In this document: positions 38,688 to 47,953 of the stretch, piece after piece | How the letters are laid out: every line of letters starts with the position of its first letter | Position numbering within the stretch: the stretch's first letter is position 1 | Assembly: GCF_900114385.1 (NCBI RefSeq) | Contig: NZ_FOSW01000007.1 | Span: 106,491-170,490 of the forward strand | Reading direction: 5' to 3' | DNA: 64,000 nt | Source of the DNA: Geodermatophilus ruber | GTDB taxonomy: Bacteria > Actinomycetota > Actinomycetes > Mycobacteriales > Geodermatophilaceae | The notes under the pieces: generated by a model | The model's input: only the letters and a program-made list of their open reading frames with translations | Database searches by the model: none | What the model was told of the DNA's origin: nothing | Made by a program: the position numbers and the translations under genes

Positions 38688-39112
38688 CAGGCGGCCCGCC
38701 GGGCGGCGCGACGGGTGCGGCGCGCCTCCTTGTCACGGCGGGCGGCCTCGGCGATGGCCTGCCCCTCCCGCTTCTTGCGCGTGGCGCTGCGGACGCCGTA
38801 GCTGAAGGCGGCCACCTTGATCAGCGGGCTGCCCACGGTGGCGGCCACCACGCTGGTCAGGGCGGCGACGTTGCTGGAGACGTTCGCGGCGTTGCCGGTG
38901 ATGTCGTCGACCCGCTCGAGGTTGCTGTTCACGTGGGCGACCGTGGTCGAGGCCTGGCTCAGGATCGGTGCGCTCTGCTCGCGGGTCTGCCGGATGGTCA
39001 GCGTCGCCTCGTCCAGCGTGCGCCCCAGCTTGAGGATCGGGACGGCCAGCAGCACCACCAGCAGCAGCAGCGCCAGCGCTGCGATCATTCCGGCCCACTC
39101 TCCTGCGGACAC
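38687..39112 (-). CDS. DUF948 family membrane protein
   Basis: A 141-aa protein with a membrane helix (WAGMIAALALLLLVVLLAV) followed by a long amphipathic, probably coiled-coil segment containing LDEATLTIRQTREQSAPIL. This is the DUF948 layout. I chose GTG 39112 because AGGAGA lies just upstream and the helix then sits near the N-terminus. Function is unknown; some relatives are general-stress proteins. Confidence 0.8.
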   Translation of the reverse strand: MSAGEWAGMIAALALLLLVVLLAVPILKLGRTLDEATLTIRQTREQSAPILSQASTTVAHVNSNLERVDDITGNAANVSSNVAALTSVVAATVGSPLIKVAAFSYGVRSATRKKREGQAIAEAARRDKEARRTRRAARRAA

Positions 39113-39200
39113 GCGCGGTCTCCTGTTCCTCGTTCGACGCCTCTGCACGCACCTGCCCGGCTCCGACCGGCGGGCGTCGGTCCGGCGTGGTCACAGTAGT

Positions 39201-39220
39201 CGCGGCCGACGACGGCCGCG
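39201..39220 (-). terminator. Terminator-like hairpin after rarA
   Basis: CGCGGCCG (39201-39208), loop ACGA, CGGCCGCG (39213-39220). An 8-bp GC stem with a tetraloop 18 nt downstream of the rarA stop; no T-tract. Confidence 0.5.
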
Positions 39221-39237
39221 GGGAGCCCGCTGGGGGT

Positions 39238-40572
39238 TCAGCGGCCGCGCCGGACGATCGCCCTCAGCTTGCCCAGGCGGGCGGCGATCGGCCCCTCCGC
39301 GCCGCGGCTGGTGGGCCGGTAGTAGTCGCGGCCGACGAGGGCGTCGGGCGGGTACTGCTGCGGCACGATGCCGTCGGGCGCGTCGTGGGGGTAGCTGTAG
39401 CTCCGGCCGTGGCCGAGCTTCTTCGCCCCGGCGTAGTGCGCGTCCCGCAGCCCGGGCGGCACCGGCCCGGCCAGCCCGGCGCGCACGTCCGCGATGGACT
39501 CACTGATCCCCACCGTGAGGGCGTTGGACTTCGGCGCGGTGGCCAGGTGGACGACGGCCTGGGCGAGCGGGAAGTGCCCCTCGGGCATGCCGATGAAGGC
39601 GACGGCCTCGGCGGCCGCGACCGCGGTCTGCAGCGCCGTGGGGTCGGCCATGCCGATGTCCTCGCTGGCGGCGATGACCAGCCGGCGGGCGATGAAACGC
39701 GGGTCCTCCCCCGCCTCCACCATCCGGGCCAGGTAGTGCAGGGCGGCGTCGACGTCGCTGCCGCGGATGCTCTTGATCAGCGCGCTGGCGACGTCGTAGT
39801 GCATGTCGCCCTGCCGGTCGTAGCGGACCGCGGCCTGGGCCACCGCCGTCTCCAGGGTGGCGAGGTCGAGGACGTCGGTGCCCATGGCCCGCGCCGCCCC
39901 GGCCCCGGACTCCAGCGCGGTCAGCGCCTTGCGCGCGTCGCCCCCGGCGACCCGCACCAGGTGCTCCTCGGCCTCCTCGGTGAGGGTCACCGCGCCGTCC
40001 AGGCCCCGGTCGCTGGTCAGCGACCGCCGCAGCACCGCGCGGACGTCGTCGTCGGACAGCGGCTGGAGGGCCAGCACCAGGGAGCGGGACAGCAGCGGGC
40101 TGACGACGGAGAAGAAGGGGTTCTCGGTGGTCGCGGCGATGAGGCTGACGATCCGGTCCTCGACCGCGGAGAGCAGGCTGTCCTGCTGGGTCTTGGAGAA
40201 GCGGTGCACCTCGTCGATGAACAGCACCGTGCGCCGGCCGGCGTAGGTGAGCTCGCGCTTGGCGCCCTGGATGACGGCCCGGACCTCCTTGACCCCGGCG
40301 TCGAGGGCGGACAGCTGCACGAACTGCCGCTTGGTGGCCAGCGAGATGACGTGCGCCAGCGTCGTCTTGCCGGTGCCTGGTGGGCCGTAGAGGACGACCG
40401 ACATCGGCTCGTCGGCCTCGACCAGCCTTCTCAGCGGCGAGCGGGCGCCGAGCAGGTGCTCCTGGCCGACGACCTCGTCCAGCGAGCGCGGCCGCATCCG
40501 CACCGCGAGCGGCGCGCCGGGGTCGACGGTCGCGCCCTCCTCCGCGGCCGGGGCGTCGAACAGCGAACTCAC
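39238..40572 (-). CDS. rarA: Replication-associated recombination protein A (RarA/MgsA)
   Basis: A 444-aa AAA+ clamp-loader-like ATPase acting at stalled forks. Walker A is [12 protein letters not shown], Walker [10 protein letters not shown], sensor 1 AATTENPFF; the C-terminal MgsA domain contains [14 protein letters not shown] and the final RYYRPT-like segment ([11 protein letters not shown]). GTG 40572 is preceded by a TAGCGT -10 box at 7 nt, suggesting a leaderless message. It is divergent from the aldo/keto reductase gene. Confidence 0.95.
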   Translation of the reverse strand: MSSLFDAPAAEEGATVDPGAPLAVRMRPRSLDEVVGQEHLLGARSPLRRLVEADEPMSVVLYGPPGTGKTTLAHVISLATKRQFVQLSALDAGVKEVRAVIQGAKRELTYAGRRTVLFIDEVHRFSKTQQDSLLSAVEDRIVSLIAATTENPFFSVVSPLLSRSLVLALQPLSDDDVRAVLRRSLTSDRGLDGAVTLTEEAEEHLVRVAGGDARKALTALESGAGAARAMGTDVLDLATLETAVAQAAVRYDRQGDMHYDVASALIKSIRGSDVDAALHYLARMVEAGEDPRFIARRLVIAASEDIGMADPTALQTAVAAAEAVAFIGMPEGHFPLAQAVVHLATAPKSNALTVGISESIADVRAGLAGPVPPGLRDAHYAGAKKLGHGRSYSYPHDAPDGIVPQQYPPDALVGRDYYRPTSRGAEGPIAARLGKLRAIVRRGR

Positions 40573-40579
40573 GAATACG

Positions 40580-40585
40580 ACGCTA
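40580..40585 (-). promoter_or_regulatory. Candidate -10 box of rarA
   Basis: TAGCGT on the minus strand ends 7 nt before GTG 40572, the same spacing as the sensor kinase and receiver-less LuxR promoters. The -35 is weak. Confidence 0.4.
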
Positions 40586-40634
40586 CCTGCGGGGCACGAC
40601 CGTTCCCGGTTCCCGATCCGAGGAGGAGTCTTCC

Positions 40635-41510
40635 GTGCAGCAGCGCAGCATCGGCAACGACGTGGTCGGTCGGGCTCCGGTCGGGGCCATCGGCCTGGGG
40701 GCGATGCTCCTGTCGACCAGGGAGGACCGCCCCTCGCCCGCCGACGCGGAGGCCACCGTGCACGCCGCGCTCGACGCCGGGGTGACGCTGATCGACACCG
40801 CCGACGCCTACGCCCACGACGAGTCCGAGTTCGGGCACAACGAGTCGCTGGTCGCGGCCGCCCTGGCCTCCTACGGGTCGAGCACGACCGACGTGCTCGT
40901 CGCGACCAAGGGCGGGCACACCCGGCGCGGCACCGGCTGGGAGCTGGACGGGTCCCCGGCCTACCTGCGGCGGGCGTGCGAGGCGTCGCTCAAGCGGCTC
41001 GGCGTCGACGCCATCGGGCTCTACCAGTTCCACCGGCCCGACCCGGACACCCCCTGGGAGGAGTCGATGGCGGGGCTGCGGCACCTGTACGACGCCGGCC
41101 TGGTCCGGATGGTGGGCATCTCCAACGCCGACGTCGCGCAGATCGACGTCGCCCGGGCGGTCCTGGGCGACGCGCTGGTGAGCGTGCAGAACCAGTTCTC
41201 CCCCGGCTGGCGGTTCTCCGCCGACGAGCTGGCGCACTGCGCCGCGCACGGGCTGGCGTTCCTGCCGTGGAGCCCGTTCGGCGGGATCTCGGCCGCCGGC
41301 TCGCTCGCGGCGGCCGCGCCGGCGTTCGCGGAGGTCGCCGCCGAGCTCGGCGTGTCGGTGTACCGGGTGACGCTGGCCTGGCACCTCGCCCAGGCCGACG
41401 TCCTCGTCCCTATCCCCGGGGCGTCCCGGCCCTCGTCCGTCACCGACTCCGCCGCGGCGGCCGACCTCGCGCTCACCGCCGAGCAGCTCGCCCGCCTGGA
41501 CGCCACCTGA
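40635..41510 (+). CDS. Aldo/keto reductase
   Basis: A 291-aa NADPH-dependent oxidoreductase of the TIM-barrel AKR superfamily. The catalytic Asp-Tyr-Lys-His set appears as [30 protein letters not shown] and [15 protein letters not shown], with [14 protein letters not shown] binding cofactor phosphate. GTG 40635 has AGGAGGAG upstream. The substrate is unknown. It stands alone between rarA and the first 72-bp palindrome. Confidence 0.9.
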   Translation: MQQRSIGNDVVGRAPVGAIGLGAMLLSTREDRPSPADAEATVHAALDAGVTLIDTADAYAHDESEFGHNESLVAAALASYGSSTTDVLVATKGGHTRRGTGWELDGSPAYLRRACEASLKRLGVDAIGLYQFHRPDPDTPWEESMAGLRHLYDAGLVRMVGISNADVAQIDVARAVLGDALVSVQNQFSPGWRFSADELAHCAAHGLAFLPWSPFGGISAAGSLAAAAPAFAEVAAELGVSVYRVTLAWHLAQADVLVPIPGASRPSSVTDSAAAADLALTAEQLARLDAT

Positions 41511-41520
41511 CCCTGCCCGC

Positions 41521-41592
41521 GTTGATCATCGTCTGCCTGCACGACATCCGGGCAGGCACACCGCTGAGCCGTGCACCCAGACGATGATCAAC
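41521..41592. repeat. 72-bp imperfect palindrome, left copy
   Basis: Perfect 15-bp outer arms GTTGATCATCGTCTG and CAGACGATGATCAAC, then a 3x3 internal loop and a second stem GCACG/CGTGC. It starts 10 nt after the aldo/keto reductase stop. A second 72-bp copy, about 80 percent identical by eye, lies at 42552-42623, so the pair brackets the nuclease-like gene. It may be a terminator or a REP/MITE-like element. Confidence 0.85.
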
Positions 41593-41675
41593 TGCAAGGG
41601 TCGCGTTCCACAGGTCCCGGCCCGTCCACAGATCCGATCAACGGCCCCGCCCGACCCGCCCACGCCCTCAGCGTC

Positions 41676-41696
41676 GCGGTATGGAGGGCATACCGC
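41676..41696 (+). promoter_or_regulatory. Hairpin enclosing the start codon of the DUF559-like gene
   Basis: GCGGTATG (41676-41683), loop GAGGG, CATACCGC (41689-41696) pair perfectly over 8 bp. The ATG is inside the left arm, so the mRNA could mask its own start; no separate ribosome-binding site is visible upstream. Confidence 0.55.
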
Positions 41697-42556
41697 TGGG
41701 CAGCTCGTACACGTGGTCGGAAGCCCGCCGTCGCGGCGTGACGCGCCGGCAGATCGCTGCGGACGGTGTCGCGATCGGCCGAGGCCTGTACCTGTCCCGC
41801 GCGGTCGAGCCGACGCTCGCCGAGCGCTGCCGCGCCTGGGCCGGACTGCTCCCGGCAGACGCCGCCTTCGGGTTGGGCACGGCCACCGCGTTGTACGGGG
41901 TGACCGACCCGGAACCGCACGCTCTGCACGTCGTGTTGCGCCCGCGCTCTGTTCTTCCCCAGCAGACCGAGCTCACCGTGCACGCACGCCGGCTGACCGA
42001 CGAGGACGTCGTCGTACACGGCGATCTCCGGTTGACCTCGGGGCCGCAGACCTACCTGGACATGGCGGCCCGGCTTCTGGCACCGGACCTGCTCGCCCTC
42101 GGCGACGCCCTCATGCACGCCGGCCACATGGATTCCGAGGCGCTCGAACGCCGGTTGAGCCGTGCCGATCGGGTCCGCGGGGTGGTGCGCGCCCGCGAAT
42201 GGGCCCCGCACCTTTCCGGCCGGGCTGCCTCGCCACGCGAGAGCTGGCTGCGGTACTGCCTTCTCGCCAGCGACCTGCCCGACCCGGTGATGCAGGTGCC
42301 CATCGTGGACCGCTGGGGGCGCGCGGTCGTGCACGCCGATCTCGGCTATCCGGCGTGGAAGCTGGCGCTGGAGTACGAGGGACGGCAGCACGCCGAACGC
42401 GAGCAGTTCGACCGCGACATCGACCGGTACTCGCTCATGGCGGCCGACGGCTGGCTGGTGCTCCGCTTCGGCGCCCGCAACTCCGGTGCCGGCGTGGTCG
42501 TGGAGCGCACCCGACGGGCCCTCCTCAGCCGGGGCTGGCAACCCGGCCTCAGTTGA
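41681..42556 (+). CDS. DUF559-like nuclease-fold protein with AbiEi-type N-terminal domain
   Basis: A 291-aa protein. The N-terminus (YTWSEARRRGVTRRQIAADG then GRGLYLSR) resembles the winged-helix domain of AbiEi-type proteins. The C-terminus carries the DUF559/Vsr-like PD-(D/E)xK pattern VVHADLGYPAWKLALEYEG then RQHAEREQFDRDIDRYSLMA. Nuclease activity is inferred. No toxin or methylase partner is adjacent. Its stop codon lies inside the right 72-bp palindrome and its start codon in a hairpin. Such genes are often accessory in actinobacteria. Confidence 0.72.
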   Translation: MEGIPLGSSYTWSEARRRGVTRRQIAADGVAIGRGLYLSRAVEPTLAERCRAWAGLLPADAAFGLGTATALYGVTDPEPHALHVVLRPRSVLPQQTELTVHARRLTDEDVVVHGDLRLTSGPQTYLDMAARLLAPDLLALGDALMHAGHMDSEALERRLSRADRVRGVVRAREWAPHLSGRAASPRESWLRYCLLASDLPDPVMQVPIVDRWGRAVVHADLGYPAWKLALEYEGRQHAEREQFDRDIDRYSLMAADGWLVLRFGARNSGAGVVVERTRRALLSRGWQPGLS

Positions 42557-42623
42557 TCACCGTCTGCGTGCACGACCCCTGGGTGGACACGCCGCCCGAC
42601 CGAGCACGCAGACGATGATCAAC
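42552..42623. repeat. 72-bp imperfect palindrome, right copy
   Basis: Arms GTTGATCACCGTCTGCGTGC and GCACGCAGACGATGATCAAC pair over 20 bp with one mismatch. It has the same length as the left copy and the same orientation-independent ends. The TGA stop of the DUF559-like gene (42554-42556) is within the left arm; the convergent aminotransferase gene ends 17 nt beyond the right arm. Confidence 0.85.
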
Positions 42624-42639
42624 TCACGGGGAGGTCGCC

Positions 42640-43731
42640 TCAGCGGCCGAGGACCTCGCGCAGCGCCCCCAGCACCAGCGTCACGGTGTCCGGGCGGGCG
42701 TTGTGGCCCATCAGCCCGATCCGCCAGACCGACGCGGCGTACGCGCCCACACCGCCGCCGATCTCCAGGTCGTAGCGCTCCAGCAGCTCCTTGCGGACGG
42801 CGGCGGAGTCCACCTCGTCGGGCACGCGGACCGTGGTCAGCTCCGGCAGCCGGTGCCCCTCGGCGGCGAAGAGCTCCAACCCCATCGCCTGCAGCCCCTC
42901 CTGCAGGAGCCGCCCGGCCTCCGCGTGCCGGGCGTGGACGGCGTCCAGGCCCTCGTCGAGGATCCGGCCGAGCGCGGCGTGCAGCGACACGACCATCCCG
43001 GTCGGCGCGGTGTGGTGGTAGGTGCGGCCACCGGAGCCCGCGGCCTCCCCGGCGTAGCCGCCGAGCATGCCCAGGTCCAGGTACCAGCTCTGCGGCTTCG
43101 CGATCCGCCGCTCCCACGCGCGGTCGTTGATCGTGAACGGCGCGAGGCCGGGCGCCACGCCCAGGCACTTCTGCGCGCCGGAGTACGCGAGGTCCACACC
43201 CCACTCGTCCAGCTGCACCGGGATCCCGCCCAGCGAGGTCACGCAGTCGGCGAGCAGCAGCGCGTCGCCCTTGCCCGCGGCCAGCGGCGTGAGGTCGGAC
43301 AGCGCACCGGTGGAGGTCTCCGCGTGGACGGCGGCGATCAGCTTCGGCGCGGGGTGCGCGGCCAGCACGCGGTCGGCGTCGACCGGCTGCCCCCACTCGT
43401 GGTCCACCCGGACGACGGTGGCGCCGCAGCGGCCGGCGACGTCGACCATCCGCTCGCCGAACAGCCCGTTGACCGCGACGACGACCACGTCGCCGGGGCC
43501 CACGGTGTTGACGAACGCCGCCTCCATCCCGGCCGAGCCGGTGGCCGACAGCGGCAGGGTGCGCCGGTTCGCCGTCCCGAAGACCTGCCGCAGCCGGTCC
43601 GACGTCTCGTCCAGCACCTGCAGGAACACCGGGTCGAGGTGCCCGAGCAGCGGCTGCCCGAGGGCCACCGTCGCCTCCGGGTAGGGATTGGAGGGGCCGG
43701 GTCCGAGGAGGGTGCGGGCACGCAGCGGCAT
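42640..43731 (-). CDS. Class-V aminotransferase (alanine/serine-glyoxylate type)
   Basis: A 363-aa PLP enzyme of fold type I. It begins MPLRARTLLGPGPSNPYPEA and shows ATGSAGMEAAF, ADCVTSLGGIPV and the PLP-binding Lys in YSGAQKCLGVAPG. This resembles alanine-, serine- or aspartate-glyoxylate aminotransferases; the exact donor is not decidable. ATG 43731 gives the family N-terminus; GTG 43764 would add 11 residues. There is no strong ribosome-binding site. Confidence 0.87.
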   Translation of the reverse strand: MPLRARTLLGPGPSNPYPEATVALGQPLLGHLDPVFLQVLDETSDRLRQVFGTANRRTLPLSATGSAGMEAAFVNTVGPGDVVVVAVNGLFGERMVDVAGRCGATVVRVDHEWGQPVDADRVLAAHPAPKLIAAVHAETSTGALSDLTPLAAGKGDALLLADCVTSLGGIPVQLDEWGVDLAYSGAQKCLGVAPGLAPFTINDRAWERRIAKPQSWYLDLGMLGGYAGEAAGSGGRTYHHTAPTGMVVSLHAALGRILDEGLDAVHARHAEAGRLLQEGLQAMGLELFAAEGHRLPELTTVRVPDEVDSAAVRKELLERYDLEIGGGVGAYAASVWRIGLMGHNARPDTVTLVLGALREVLGR

Positions 43732-43819
43732 GGGAGGGACGCTACCGGTGAGACCGTGACCCACCGGCGTGGGACATCGACGCCGTGTCCGGGTCGGGGC
43801 CGTCCGGGACGGTGTCGCC

Positions 43820-43835
43820 CCCGGCCTCGGCCGGG
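43820..43835 (-). terminator. Possible hairpin after aspS
   Basis: CCCGGCC and GGCCGGG separated by TC, about 10 nt downstream of the aspS stop. The very short loop means the top pair would open. Weak evidence. Confidence 0.3.
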
Positions 43836-43845
43836 TCGTCGTGCA

Positions 43846-45624
43846 CTACGGCCGGATCGTCACGCCGCTTCCCGGCGCGCCGGGCTCCCCCGGCAGCGGC
43901 GGCTCCTCCGGCGTGGCGTCGATGCCGGCCTCCTTGCGCTGCTCCTCGGTGATCGGCGTGGGCGCCCCGGTGAGCGGGTCGTAGCCGGCCCCGGTCTTCG
44001 GGAAGGCGATGACCTCGCGGATCGAGTCCACCCCGGCCAGCAGCGCGACGGTGCGGTCCCAGCCGATCGCGGCGCCGGCGTGCGGCGGCGGGCCGTAGGA
44101 GAACGCCTCCAGGAAGAACCCGAACCGCTCCCGGGCCTCCTCCTTCGACATGCCGAGGGTCTCGAACACCCGCTCCTGCAGCTCGGCGTCGTGGATGCGC
44201 ACCGAGCCGCTGGCCAGCTCGTTGCCGTTGACCACCAGGTCGTAGGCGTCCGACAGGGCGTTGGCCTTGTCCTCGGCGAACCGGTCCCGCCACTCGGGGG
44301 TGGGCGAGGTGAACGGGTGGTGCATGAACGTCCAGCCGCCGTCCTCGGTCTCCTCGAACATCGGGAAGTCCACGACGAACAGGAACGACCAGGTGCCGGG
44401 GGAGATCATGTCCAGCCGGCGGGCGATCTCGTTGCGGACGGCGCCCAGCAGCTCCTGCGCCGGGCGGCGCGCGCCCGCGGCGAAGAAGACGGCGTCGCCG
44501 GGCTGCGCGCCCACGGCCGCCACGAGACCGGCGCGCTCCTCCTCGGAGATGTTCTTCGCGACCGGCCCGCCGAGGGTGCCGTCCTCGCCCACGGTGACGT
44601 AGGCCAGCCCCTTGGCGCCTCGCGACTTCGCCCAGTCCTGCCACGCGTCGAACGCCCGCCGTGGCTGCGACGCACCGCCGGGCATCACCACGGCGCCCAC
44701 GTACGGTGCCTGGAACACCCGGAACGGGGTGTGCGCGAAGTAGGAGGTCAGCTCGGTGAGCTCCAGGCCGAAGCGCAGGTCCGGCTTGTCCGATCCGAAG
44801 CGGTCCATCGCCTCGCGGTAGCTCATCCGCGGGATCTCGGGCACCGCGTAGCCGGCCAGCTCCCGCCACAGCGCCCGGACGACGTCCTCGGCCACGGCCA
44901 GGACGTCGTCGCGGTCGACGAAGCTCATCTCGAAGTCCAGCTGGGTGAATTCCGGCTGGCGGTCGGCGCGGAAGTCCTCGTCCCGGAAGCACCGGGCGAT
45001 CTGGTAGTAGCGCTCGAGCCCACCGATCATCAGCAGCTGCTTGAACAGCTGCGGCGACTGCGGCAGGGCGTACCACTTGCCCGGCTGCAGCCGGACCGGG
45101 ACCAGGAAGTCGCGGGCGCCCTCGGGGGTGGACCGGGTGAGGTCGGGGGTCTCCACCTCGACGAAGCCGTGCCCGGCCATCACCTGGCGGGCGATCCGGT
45201 TGACCTCCGAGCGCAGCCGCAGCGTGCGGGCCGGGCCCTGCCGCCGCAGGTCGAGGTAGCGGTACTTGTAGCGGACGTCGTCGTTCGCGGCCTGGTCAGT
45301 CTCGATCGGGAACGGCAACGGCGCCGACGCCGACAGCACCTCGAGCGAGGACGTGGCGACCTCGATCTCGCCGGTCGGCAGGTCGGGGTTCTCGTTGCCC
45401 TCCGGGCGACGGCGCACCTCACCGGTCACGAGCACGCAGTACTCGTTGCGCAGGTGGTGTGCCTCCTCCTCGCGCACGACGACCTGCACGTACCCCGAGG
45501 CGTCGCGCAGGTCGAGGAAGACCACGCCGCCGTGGTCGCGGCGGCGGGCCACCCAGCCGGCGAGGGTGACCGTGGAACCGGCGTCGGACGCGCGCAGCGT
45601 GCCGGCGTCGTGGGTGCGAAGCAA
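43846..45624 (-). CDS. aspS: Aspartyl-tRNA synthetase (bacterial type)
   Basis: A 592-aa class II synthetase. An N-terminal OB anticodon-binding domain ([20 protein letters not shown] onwards), catalytic motifs [18 protein letters not shown] and [11 protein letters not shown], and a bacterial GAD insertion are present. Whether it discriminates tRNA-Asp from tRNA-Asn is not decided here. The start is TTG 45624. The likely ribosome-binding AAGG is within a small CCTT-CCGA-AAGG hairpin on the mRNA. It follows a 59-codon gene and hisS. Confidence 0.96.
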   Translation of the reverse strand: MLRTHDAGTLRASDAGSTVTLAGWVARRRDHGGVVFLDLRDASGYVQVVVREEEAHHLRNEYCVLVTGEVRRRPEGNENPDLPTGEIEVATSSLEVLSASAPLPFPIETDQAANDDVRYKYRYLDLRRQGPARTLRLRSEVNRIARQVMAGHGFVEVETPDLTRSTPEGARDFLVPVRLQPGKWYALPQSPQLFKQLLMIGGLERYYQIARCFRDEDFRADRQPEFTQLDFEMSFVDRDDVLAVAEDVVRALWRELAGYAVPEIPRMSYREAMDRFGSDKPDLRFGLELTELTSYFAHTPFRVFQAPYVGAVVMPGGASQPRRAFDAWQDWAKSRGAKGLAYVTVGEDGTLGGPVAKNISEEERAGLVAAVGAQPGDAVFFAAGARRPAQELLGAVRNEIARRLDMISPGTWSFLFVVDFPMFEETEDGGWTFMHHPFTSPTPEWRDRFAEDKANALSDAYDLVVNGNELASGSVRIHDAELQERVFETLGMSKEEARERFGFFLEAFSYGPPPHAGAAIGWDRTVALLAGVDSIREVIAFPKTGAGYDPLTGAPTPITEEQRKEAGIDATPEEPPLPGEPGAPGSGVTIRP

Positions 45625-45660
45625 GGTGGGGTGCCTTTCGGAAGGAGGGGACGGCGAGGA

Positions 45661-45840
45661 CTACCAGCGGTCGTGCACGTGCGCGCGGATGCGCTCGTCG
45701 TACACGCGCTCGAGATCGGCCAGCTGGGTGTCGGTGAGAGGGGCGCGGGCCGCGGCGACGCGGACCCCGGCCTTGGCCGGTGCGGGCAGCAGCTCCTCGG
45801 CTCCCGTCCGGCCGAGCGGGCGGGTCTGCACGGGACTCAT
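45661..45840 (-). CDS. Small protein (59 aa) between hisS and aspS, unknown
   Basis: ATG 45840 overlaps the hisS stop as ATGA and the frame runs to TAG at 45663-45661. It begins [20 protein letters not shown] and ends in a charged helical stretch [20 protein letters not shown]. About 54 of 59 codons end in G or C, matching neighbouring genes. I do not recognise a family and see no membrane helix or metal site. Translational coupling to hisS suggests a real gene of unknown role in the hisS-aspS operon. Confidence 0.6.
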   Translation of the reverse strand: MSPVQTRPLGRTGAEELLPAPAKAGVRVAAARAPLTDTQLADLERVYDERIRAHVHDRW

Positions 45841-47102
45841 GCCCCCACCGTCGCACGCACCCGCTCGAACAGCTCACCGGTCGGGACGGCGATCTGCTCG
45901 CCGGTGCGCAGGTCCTTGAGCTGGCCGACCCCCGCGGCGAGGTCCCGCTCGCCGATGACCACCGCGTGGGAGGCGCCCGACCGGTCGGCGGCCTTCATCG
46001 CGCCCTTGAGCCCGCGGTCGCCGTAGACGGTGTCGGCCGAGATCCCGGCCTGCCGCAGCTGCCCGACCAGGCGCACCGCCAGCCGCTTGGCCTCCGCCCC
46101 CAGCGGGACGACGAACGCCTGCACGCCGGTCGCGACGCCGATGTCGAGCCCCTCGGCCTGCACGGCCAGCAGCGTGCGGTCCACGCCGACGGCGTAGCCG
46201 ATGCCCGACACGTCCGGCCCGCCCAGCGCGGCCGACAGCCCGTCGTAGCGGCCCCCGCCACCGATCGCCGACTGCGCGCCGAGCCCGTGGTGCACGAACT
46301 CGAAGGTGGTCTTCGTGTAGTAGTCCAGGCCGCGCACCAGCATCGGCGCCTCGGTCCAGCTGATGCCGAGGTCGGTGAGGTACTGGCGGACCGCGTCGTA
46401 GTGCGCCCGGGAGGAGTCCGACAGGTGGTCGACCATCAGCGGGGCGTCCTGGAGCTGGGCCTGCACCTCCGGCCGCTTGTCGTCGAGCACCCGCAGCGGG
46501 TTGATCTCCGCCCGCCGGCGGGTGTCCTCGTCGAGGTCGAGCCGGTCCAGGTAGGCGACCAGCTTCTCCCGGTACTGCGGCCGGTCGCTGCCGTCGCCGA
46601 GGGAGGTCAGCAGCAGCTCGAAGTCGGTGAGCCCCAGGTCCCGGAAGCCCTGCACCCCGAGCGCGACCACCTCGGCGTCCAGCGCCGGGTCGTCGACGCC
46701 GAGCGCCTCCATGTCCACCTGGGTGAAGTGCCGGTAGCGGCCGGCCTGGGGCCGCTCGTAGCGGAACGCCGAGCCGACCGTCCACAGCTTCACCGGGAGC
46801 GCGCCGGTGTGCAGCCGGTGCTCGATGAACGCCCGCATCAGCCCGGCGGTGAGCTCGGGCCGCAGGGTCAGCGAGCGGCCGCCCCGGTCGTCGAAGGTGT
46901 ACATCTCCTTCGTCACGACGTCGGTGGACTCCCCCACCCCCCGGGAGAAGACGGCGGTCTCCTCGAACACCGGCGTCTCGACGTAGCCGTACCCGGCCCG
47001 CCGCAACGGCGCGGTCAGCGTCTCCCGGACGGCCAGGAACCGCTCCGACTCCGGCGGCAGGACGTCGAAGGTGCCCTTGGGCGCCCGCAGTCCCTCACTC
47101 AC
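45837..47102 (-). CDS. hisS: Histidyl-tRNA synthetase
   Basis: A 421-aa class II synthetase. It starts [20 protein letters not shown] and shows [34 protein letters not shown], the histidine-specific [15 protein letters not shown] and GGGGRYDGL, then an anticodon-binding domain. GTG 47102 overlaps the metallo-hydrolase stop as GTGA. MBL-hisS-(small ORF)-aspS appears to be one operon. Confidence 0.96.
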   Translation of the reverse strand: MSEGLRAPKGTFDVLPPESERFLAVRETLTAPLRRAGYGYVETPVFEETAVFSRGVGESTDVVTKEMYTFDDRGGRSLTLRPELTAGLMRAFIEHRLHTGALPVKLWTVGSAFRYERPQAGRYRHFTQVDMEALGVDDPALDAEVVALGVQGFRDLGLTDFELLLTSLGDGSDRPQYREKLVAYLDRLDLDEDTRRRAEINPLRVLDDKRPEVQAQLQDAPLMVDHLSDSSRAHYDAVRQYLTDLGISWTEAPMLVRGLDYYTKTTFEFVHHGLGAQSAIGGGGRYDGLSAALGGPDVSGIGYAVGVDRTLLAVQAEGLDIGVATGVQAFVVPLGAEAKRLAVRLVGQLRQAGISADTVYGDRGLKGAMKAADRSGASHAVVIGERDLAAGVGQLKDLRTGEQIAVPTGELFERVRATVGA

Positions 47103-47794
47103 AGCCCTCGCCCCTTCGGCGCCGGCCCCTGCCCCGCGGCCGCCTCGGCCAGGTACGGGTTGGTCGCGCGCTCGCGCCCGATCGTGGTGGCCGGGCCGTG
47201 CCCGGGCAGCACCACGGTCGCGTCGTCCATCGGCAGGACGACCTCGCGCAGCGAGCGCAGCATGTCCTCCCAGGAGCCGCCGGGCAGGTCGACGCGGCCG
47301 ACCGAGCCGGCGAAGAGGACGTCGCCGGCGAGCAGGCCCGGGGCGTCGTCGAGGTCGACGGAGAACATCACCGAGCCCTGGGTGTGGCCGGGGGCGTGCC
47401 GCACGGTCAGCTCCACCCCCGCCAGCGACAGCACGGCGCCGTCGTCCAGCGGGCGCACGTCGGAGGGGTCGGGCAGCTTCACCCCGGTGATCAGCGGCGC
47501 CAGCTGCGGGCCGTGCCAGCGCACCGGGTCGGCGAGCATGTCGAAGTCGCGGGGGTGCAGGTAGGCGGGGATGTCGTAGCCGTCGCAGACGGGCAGCACG
47601 GAGAACGTGTGGTCGAGGTGGCCGTGGGTCAGCACGACGGCGACCGGGCGGAGACCGTCCTCGGCCAGCATGCGGGCCAGCGGCTCGACGGCGTCCATGC
47701 CGGGGTCGATCACCACGCACTCCTGCCGCGGCCCGGGGGCGACGGCGTAGCAGTTGGTGCCGAACGCACCGGCCGGGAACGAGCGGATGAGCAC
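47099..47794 (-). CDS. Metallo-beta-lactamase-fold hydrolase (glyoxalase II-like)
   Basis: A 231-aa enzyme with the zinc motif [11 protein letters not shown], the downstream His in [12 protein letters not shown], Asp in [10 protein letters not shown] and His in [11 protein letters not shown]. It lacks the long C-terminal domain of true glyoxalase II. It is probably a thioester hydrolase; the substrate is unknown. GTG 47794. The link to hisS and, divergently, to cyclophilin genes is also seen around M. tuberculosis hisS-relA. Confidence 0.88.
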   Translation of the reverse strand: MLIRSFPAGAFGTNCYAVAPGPRQECVVIDPGMDAVEPLARMLAEDGLRPVAVVLTHGHLDHTFSVLPVCDGYDIPAYLHPRDFDMLADPVRWHGPQLAPLITGVKLPDPSDVRPLDDGAVLSLAGVELTVRHAPGHTQGSVMFSVDLDDAPGLLAGDVLFAGSVGRVDLPGGSWEDMLRSLREVVLPMDDATVVLPGHGPATTIGRERATNPYLAEAAAGQGPAPKGRGL

Positions 47795-47868
47795 CCCAGC
47801 AGGTTACGCGGGCCCGTTCCGCCGCACCGGGGCTTCCCGGCAACCAGGGAACGTCCAGGAACTGCACC

Positions 47869-47874
47869 TAGACT
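47869..47874 (+). promoter_or_regulatory. Candidate -10 box of the cyclophilin operon
   Basis: TAGACT, fitting TANNNT, about 80 nt before GTG 47954 in the divergent gap with the metallo-hydrolase gene. No clear -35. Confidence 0.28.
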
Positions 47875-47953
47875 CGCGCGGAGTCCCGCGGTGTGCGGGC
47901 GCGCCCCGGGGCGCCGCCCCGCCGCAGCACACGCCGTCCGAGGAGTACGACCC

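Noticed and set aside
41681-42556. AbiE toxin-antitoxin system
   Set aside because: Only an AbiEi-like N-terminal segment is present; no AbiEii nucleotidyltransferase gene is adjacent.
41521-42623. Insertion sequence or composite transposon around the DUF559-like gene
   Set aside because: No transposase and no obvious target-site duplications; the repeats are palindromes in the same sense at gene ends, so I kept only the neutral repeat call.
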